From contig CP150577.1 in assembly GCA_049487715.1 (NCBI GenBank), forward strand, positions 248,001 to 312,000: a DNA stretch of 64,000 nucleotides, in the 5' to 3' direction. The notes under the pieces are model-generated. The model did no database searches. It was not told where the DNA came from and saw only the letters and a program-made list of their open reading frames with translations. Below are positions 59,640-64,000 of the stretch, piece by piece. The translations under genes were made by a program, and so were the position numbers. This DNA comes from Pycnococcus provasolii (lineage: Eukaryota > Chlorophyta > Pseudoscourfieldiophyceae > Pseudoscourfieldiales). Every line of letters begins with the position of its first letter. The first letter of the stretch is position 1.

Positions 59640-59911
59640 TGTCAGTAGGGAAGCGCGCGTTGAACTCCGATGCTGAGGTTGCCGTCGTAACGATCCGCGT
59701 TAAAGTGTTTAGAAGTAGCCGACGTGTATCCTGCAGCAGTTGAGCGTAGACGTTTCTGCGAAGTGACACCGTCTGAGTGTTTGCGTTTGCGCGAGTTGGA
59801 TTCACCACCCCACGTCGGTTTGCTGAGAATGAAAAGCAAATGATCAATCTGTGGACGTGAGAGGGGTTTGGTGAGTTGGTCAGCAGGGTTATCGGTTCCT
59901 TTGATATGGGT
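59640..59911 (-). pseudogene. Copia RNase H tail
   Basis: Minus-strand frame GTHIKGTDNPADQLTKPLSR, then LLFILSKPTWGGES and a polar tail (SRKRKHSDGVTSQKRLRSTA) to the stop. Same subgroup as 5422, 17419 and 20459. No LTR or polypurine tract follows. Confidence 0.7.
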
Positions 59912-60214
59912 GCCAATCCCGTTTAGGGGTTCACCTCACACTCACAGCGAGCCCGTTCGTGTATCCGTACGGCCGTGGGCGCCATGGAGACTTCGACGAG
60001 CTGTCCGCGGACGAAGAGCGCACCATGCTCCCGCAGTGGACGGCGGTAATCGTTCTGCGCGTGAGCGCCGGCGGGAACTCCGCGATCATCCCCATCGTGT
60101 TCGGCGGTCAAAGCCTTGTTCGCCGAGCAACGACCACACGGAGGTGGGAGCTACGGTCGAGGGCTTAGGTGGGCTAGAGGCCAACGTAGTGGCACTCTTG
60201 GACGCCATGGTAAA

Positions 60215-60537
60215 GTGTATTAAAAGAAATATGAACCCAATATTCCCTAGATCCCTCGTCCCTCGAGCCGTGCCGCAGTGAGTCACCGCGCCAAGAGGCG
60301 GTCGTGCCTCAAGGGGTATCCCCCCCCTGCTGTGCGTGCTCTGTGTTCCCCTGTCGTGTTCCCTTAAAGTGTTGTTCCGGTGTCCCCTCCCGTAGGCGTC
60401 GTCCTTTCGTCGTGCCGCTGGCAACCCTAGAAAGGCCAACCACGCAGCATTAGAACCCTGTTCCCGGCTGCTGCGAAAACGGCGGTTTATGCGCGTCTCG
60501 CGCGCTCGCCACTCCAAACCCTGCTCCGCTCTATTCA
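60215..60537 (+). mobile_element. Internal part of a TRIM-like element
   Basis: tgtattaaaagaaatatgaa to ccaaaccctgctccgctcta matches the interior between the terminal repeats of the 3.4-kb and 8.95-kb copies; both terminal repeats are absent. It ends about 60 bp before the ATG of the next gene and may supply part of its promoter. Confidence 0.6.
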
Positions 60538-60598
60538 TAGATAGTAGGTCGGAGTGTTGGTACGCACTCAAATACCTTTCAGAGAAAACGAATTTCTC

Positions 60599-61657
60599 AT
60601 GTGTTCGGATAGTTACAAAGCGAATATTTTTCTTATGACTACACTGTATCTCTTCGCTTGTGTTTCTGCTGAATGCAGGCTGGAAAGTGTGAAACTTCGC
60701 CCGTCGAAACACGTGAGAGGATATCCTCACCAGCCTTTTCGTAAACAATGTACGAAACTCCTTCACGTCACTGGTTTTACTAAATACCTACCGCGTGCTA
60801 CCTTGCGACTACCTGAGTTCGAGTTTGATAGCGCGGACTGTTTACGCGACCTCAGTAGGAACGGCAAAAGTGAGCTCGAATTATTTCGCATCTTCAACGG
60901 ACGTCGTGTCTGGTGGTACGGAGACTCGCTAGTTTTAGCATATTTCATGACTTTCGTGTGCCGAACCCAACTTCTGTTCAACGTTTCCGCACTTCACGTG
61001 AGAACTAGTCCAGCTTGCAAATCCAATGTAGCTTACGGGTTTTTGGTACAATCCGAAGTTGTCTCTTTTGAGGTTTACTACTTTAAAACCCAAACCAGGT
61101 TGTTGTACTTGAGAAGAAATATGCGGAAAACTGCTCCAAACTGTCTTACTTCTGAACTGTTTCGAGACATTCGACCAAAGGCATCGGACATATTCTTACT
61201 AAATTTAGGGGCGTGGTTCAACTTTAATACACCGGCGAGAAATATGCTAGTCCTCGAAAACGAAATTCGACGTTTTTTCGATTATTTTAAGGACCTCAAA
61301 CAAGATTTTGAAAATCCCGCCTTCCTTTGGCTGGAGTCGACTGCACAACACTTTCCCGGACGCGATTATGGAAATTTCAACTATCTGAAGCACAAAGACG
61401 GAAATGTTATTTGTGCGAATCAACAAAGGTATAAACAAATTAGGCCTTCCCCTCGTGTCGATGAGTTAGCACCACTTAAAGTGGGAGTTGTTCCTCTTTT
61501 CAATTTGACCTGCACAATCGGTGCACTGGCACATGCCGGCGCATCACGTGGCGACTGCACGCACTTCGCACTTTATCACGGCGGAGTGCTTGATCGAATT
61601 GTGGACGTAACGCTGCTCTATATTAATAACTTTTTACAAGAAAAACACCAACTTTGA
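60599..61657 (+). CDS. SGNH/PC-esterase-like glycan O-acyltransferase
   Basis: Single exon, 352 residues from ATG 60599. A signal peptide (NIFLMTTLYLFACVSAE) is followed by the catalytic domain: GRRVWWYGDSLVLAYFMTFV (GDS nucleophile), ASDIFLLNLGAWFNFN (oxyanion block), and near the end GASRGDCTHFALYHGGVLDR with the DxxH pair. This is the layout of plant TBL and fungal Cas1p-type sugar O-acetyltransferases. It should act in the Golgi lumen. It is only distantly similar to the frameshifted 12237 gene, so two different acyl enzymes may be present. The ORF is open upstream to 60554 without ATG. Confidence 0.75.
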   Translation: MCSDSYKANIFLMTTLYLFACVSAECRLESVKLRPSKHVRGYPHQPFRKQCTKLLHVTGFTKYLPRATLRLPEFEFDSADCLRDLSRNGKSELELFRIFNGRRVWWYGDSLVLAYFMTFVCRTQLLFNVSALHVRTSPACKSNVAYGFLVQSEVVSFEVYYFKTQTRLLYLRRNMRKTAPNCLTSELFRDIRPKASDIFLLNLGAWFNFNTPARNMLVLENEIRRFFDYFKDLKQDFENPAFLWLESTAQHFPGRDYGNFNYLKHKDGNVICANQQRYKQIRPSPRVDELAPLKVGVVPLFNLTCTIGALAHAGASRGDCTHFALYHGGVLDRIVDVTLLYINNFLQEKHQL

Positions 61658-61996
61658 TTCTTTGATTCTTGGCGAAAATATCACATTCTTCTGTTCGATG
61701 GGCTTCAAAGCAAAGTTGAATGTGTGGGAGTATTATTTTAGACCAATAAGTACGGGAATGCCTAAGAAGCGAAAAACGTCTTGAGTTTGCTCAGGACGTG
61801 GTGCATTTATGGTGGGGACTGGCAGTCCAATACAAAGCGCCCACTATAGGAATAATCTAGTCACATTTGAATGTAATTGTTGATGGCGATCGTGTGGTCA
61901 CGATCGTCTAACGCGCTTGGCAGGCGGCGCGCATCCTAAAACAAAAAGTAAGTTCTTACGAAAACATTTAGATTATTCTTAAAGATTTTTAAAAAG
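61658..61996. other. Gene-free spacer
   Basis: A small hairpin (gcgatcgtg tggt cacgatcgt, about 61887-61908) and caggacgtgg motifs are present. No gene. Confidence 0.4.
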
Positions 61997-62302
61997 TTAA
62001 AGTTTATGGATAAGCAAGAGTAGCACCATTAAACGCTTTTGATAAGTTGTCAATAAAGTCCATTTAGAGATGCTGATGATATATCTTGAAGTTCTGCTGA
62101 TGTCATCGTATTGGGTTTGTATATCGGTTATATTTTGATAGTTGATAGTAGTTCCAGCACTCGTATTTAACCATAACTCATTTAGCACAGGTGAAGCAGA
62201 TGTGCTTGTGCTATAAAATCCTAAGTATTTGTATCCATTATCTACTTTAAAGTCATCATAGTAACCGACTGCTTCTCTGTGATAACCTTTATCCCCTATC
62301 AT
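61997..62302 (-). pseudogene. Degenerate virus-like structural fragment
   Basis: On the minus strand one frame reads GDKGYHREAVGYYDDFKVDN and NELWLNTSAGTTINYQNITD. A neighbouring frame then reads NTMTSAELQDISSASLNG, and a third ends SKAFNGATLAYP. At least two frameshifts break it. The composition (Asn, Thr, Ser, Tyr) resembles virion or fibre proteins of large algal DNA viruses and phages, and the 41760 fragment. Origin not proved. Confidence 0.35.
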
Positions 62303-62402
62303 AACGCTACATGATGAAGGTGTTACACCTATCGTTCCAAATCCGTTATGTGTTGTTATGACCGTTGGTCATAGGTTGCTAACCCCCAACTCATTCGAAT
62401 CC

Positions 62403-62842
62403 CTCTTTTAAGCCTTCGCGCGCCTTCTGACGCGCTTTGCTGGCGGCGCGCTCCACTTATTGCCCCTAGTAACGATCATTCTACCTTTTCCTATTTCTCC
62501 CCTTATACTTGGTGGACACGCTACTTCTTTCTCTGCGCCACGGCGCGACGCCGCCGCCATGGCTTCCCACACGCGTACTACACCCAGTCTCTTCGCGCGG
62601 TCCGCTTTATCCAAGCACTCTCGATGCGCGCGCATATGCTTGACTTTCACCCGAAGGTGCTCGTCCGACAGTTTCTCTTCTTCCAGCTGACCGGCAACGC
62701 ACGACACGTGCACTGCTCCTCCGCACCCGACACACTCCGTCTTGTCTCCAGCTGCATCCCGGGCCCTACTATTGCATGCGAGACACACGTCTACGCCTTC
62801 ATGCACCCGCTTTGCGCCCTCCAGCAGACGTCCTGCAGCCAT
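62403..62842 (-). CDS. PHD/zinc-knuckle ORF of a dispersed repeat
   Basis: The frame is open from 62974, but the first ATG is at 62842, giving 144 residues (stop at 62408). DVCLACNSRARDAAGDKTEC, then VGCGGAVHVSCV, is a CxxC...CxxC-H-C zinc module like half a PHD finger. A basic tail (PPAKRVRRRAKA) follows. The 3' end lies in the cgcgcg/agtaacgatcattct repeat seen at 46.3, 47.8, 37.4, 14.1 and 11.9 kb, and pieces of the coding part recur at 35.2 kb. It is probably a protein of a mobile element family. Confidence 0.4.
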
Positions 62843-63254
62843 GCTCACCGGACCATAACTCGCGTGCAACCCACAGCGTGCTCCCGTCGACAAACCTCCC
62901 GGGCATGATTTCGTGCATCGTGAAAATTTGGCACATAGCGAGTTTAGGGGTTTGGATTTTCTACTCTTGGACAAGGGTTACAGGGTTAGGGTTAGGGAAA
63001 ATGTGGATAACCGAGCCGTTCCAGAAGGTTTTGACATGATATTTTTTTGTATACGACACGTCCTAATTATGCTTAAGATGATGCCATGTCAAACTTTAAC
63101 AGATCTGAAAACTTTTTTTTTTCGGTACATATTTCGCGTCTGAAAAAGAAAGCACGCTCCGGGTATTGGTTAGGGTGTAAGGGTTTTCTGGTGGGGGAGG
63201 GCAAATTTCCTTAAAACCCTAAGTCACGGCGCGGGTCACAGGAAATCGGGGGGT

Positions 63255-63507
63255 GGTCATGACGCGTCATGACTTACCCCCGTTACCAGGTCACCGGTGA
63301 CCCGGGTCATGACCCGTGGCAACTATAATTGGCGTCCTTCAGAATATTCGATCCATCGTCAGCCGACGTGCCGTTCAGGTTGTGCGGTCCTAGAATGGAG
63401 TCAATGACCTTCCATTGTGTATCATTGATCATGTAATGCTCGTGACCCACGTTGATATCGTTTGAGGTGGTTGATGTTGTAGTGATTCCACCACCCTCAG
63501 CTGCCAT
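63255..63507 (-). pseudogene. Harbinger-like edge repeat and transposase N-terminal fragment
   Basis: 63261-63326 repeats the 42638-42698 edge (gtcaccggtgac, gggtcatgaccc). Just inside, the minus strand encodes 66 residues with INDTQWKVIDSILGPHNLNG, the Q-W-x-x-I-x-x-x-L-x-P start of IS5/PIF-Harbinger transposases (usually L-x-D-x-Q-W). The frame stops at the repeat. With the C-terminal fragment at 43.7 kb this suggests one broken element family. Confidence 0.45.
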
Positions 63508-63582
63508 TTCATGTTGCGTTTCGACGTCGCTAGGATCATGATGCTTAGTAAGCTCCTCAGTCGCCGTGAGCCCTCCACCAAG

Positions 63583-63714
63583 TGTCGAGATGATACCTTA
63601 TGTGCCTTGTGGGGAACCGTTGTTGAGGACTCAGGATCCCAGAGGGATAAGGGCGTGGACCCTGGTTGTCTAAGTTGTAAGATCACTCTTTTCTTTTTCT
63701 ACTTATTCTCTTCA
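63583..63714 (+). mobile_element. Solo TGTCGAG LTR
   Basis: TGTCGAGATGATACCTTATG to acttattctcttca, 132 bp, diverged slightly from the 39.4-kb LTR and lacking the 68-bp insert. The 5' flank (cctccaccaag) and 3' flank (cccccc) give no target duplication, and no polypurine tract precedes it. Confidence 0.7.
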
Positions 63715-63932
63715 GCCCCCCCTTCCCTCCCCTCTGCTCTTCATTCGTTCATTCATTCATTTCTCCTCCCTCCATCATTACCGCCAATGATTGGTTATTA
63801 GTAGTGGCACACACTTCTGTGTCGCTCACCATGAGGCACGTAGTGCAGGGAGGTGTAAGTGCACGAACCACGCACTAGCACTAGTATTGCTAAAGTTTTC
63901 GTAAATTATTTTTTTTTAAGGACTCTAACCTA

Positions 63933-63999
63933 TACTAAGGTTAGCAACTGACAAACTTCTTCACACACACGCAGAAGGGGAATCGCACGTGGGGACGCA
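63933..63999 (-). repeat. Copy of the 16650-16720 repeat, running off the window
   Basis: ctatactaaggttagcaact to gggaatcgcacgtggggacg is the reverse complement of 16660-16725 with a few changes. The element continues past the end of the window. Confidence 0.6.
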
Positions 64000-64000
64000 A

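Overview
The window is nuclear DNA of a eukaryote, most likely a small marine alga or similar protist. The genes carry spliceosomal introns of about 72-91 nt (GTATG/GTAAG donors, CTAAC-type branch points, AG acceptors). There are many Ty1/copia LTR fragments, plus a tyrosine-recombinase fragment and PIF/Harbinger-like fragments. No bacterial operons, rRNA or tRNA genes were recognised. Short interstitial TTAGGG-type arrays occur at 53.4 kb and 63.0 kb. I cannot name the species. A TE-rich chromosome loaded with bacterial-type sugar genes resembles the small outlier chromosomes of Mamiellales (Ostreococcus, Micromonas, Bathycoccus), but that is inference.

Almost every intact gene points to one job: making, transporting, transferring and decorating unusual sugars on secreted or surface glycans. 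Nucleotide-sugar synthesis is represented by two inverted copies of a fused GNAT acetyltransferase/DegT aminotransferase resembling WecD+WecE (27.0-29.1 kb and 32.7-34.8 kb), a sugar N-formyltransferase (30.2-31.1 kb), a DegT dehydratase with His in place of the catalytic Lys (36.2-37.4 kb, ColD-like), a frameshifted SDR epimerase (18.5-19.3 kb) and a ThDP-enzyme tail (22.4-22.7 kb). Transport is represented by a GDP-sugar transporter with an in-frame TGA (39.8-40.8 kb). Transfer is represented by a procollagen-type glucosyltransferase (9.9 kb), a GT8-FkbM fusion (14.5 kb), a GT10 fucosyltransferase (57.2-58.7 kb) and a DTD-motif transferase in two full copies and one truncated copy (41, 45 and 49 kb). 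Decoration is represented by three further methyltransferases (1.8, 52.2, 55.8 kb), two SGNH/PC-esterase-like O-acyl enzymes (12.2, 60.6 kb), a 2OG oxygenase (51.0 kb; broken chimeric copy at 21.6 kb) and a PhyH dioxygenase fused to an aldo-keto reductase (25.2 kb).

Layout: 1-1.8 kb is a retroelement mosaic; 1.8-3.3 kb a GC-rich methyltransferase; 3.4-9.7 kb repeats, a PHD-finger remnant, one membrane-protein gene and a nested transposon; 9.9-19.3 kb glycan genes; 19.3-25 kb broken copies and copia debris; 25-37.4 kb the densest sugar-gene cluster; 37.4-44 kb repeats, a recombinase fragment and the broken transporter; 44.1-50.0 kb a giant palindrome (about 2.7-kb arms, 0.5-kb spacer) with a glycosyltransferase in each arm; 50-61.7 kb glycan genes separated by LTR elements; 61.7-64 kb repeats and degenerate fragments.

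The genes plausibly act as a variable glycan-coat module that makes deoxy-amino, formylated, 3,6-dideoxy, fucosylated, methylated and acylated sugars in the ER/Golgi. Several members are broken by single-base lesions or exist as near-identical inverted copies, as expected for a locus under diversifying selection (for example virus escape). That ecological role is inferred, not shown.
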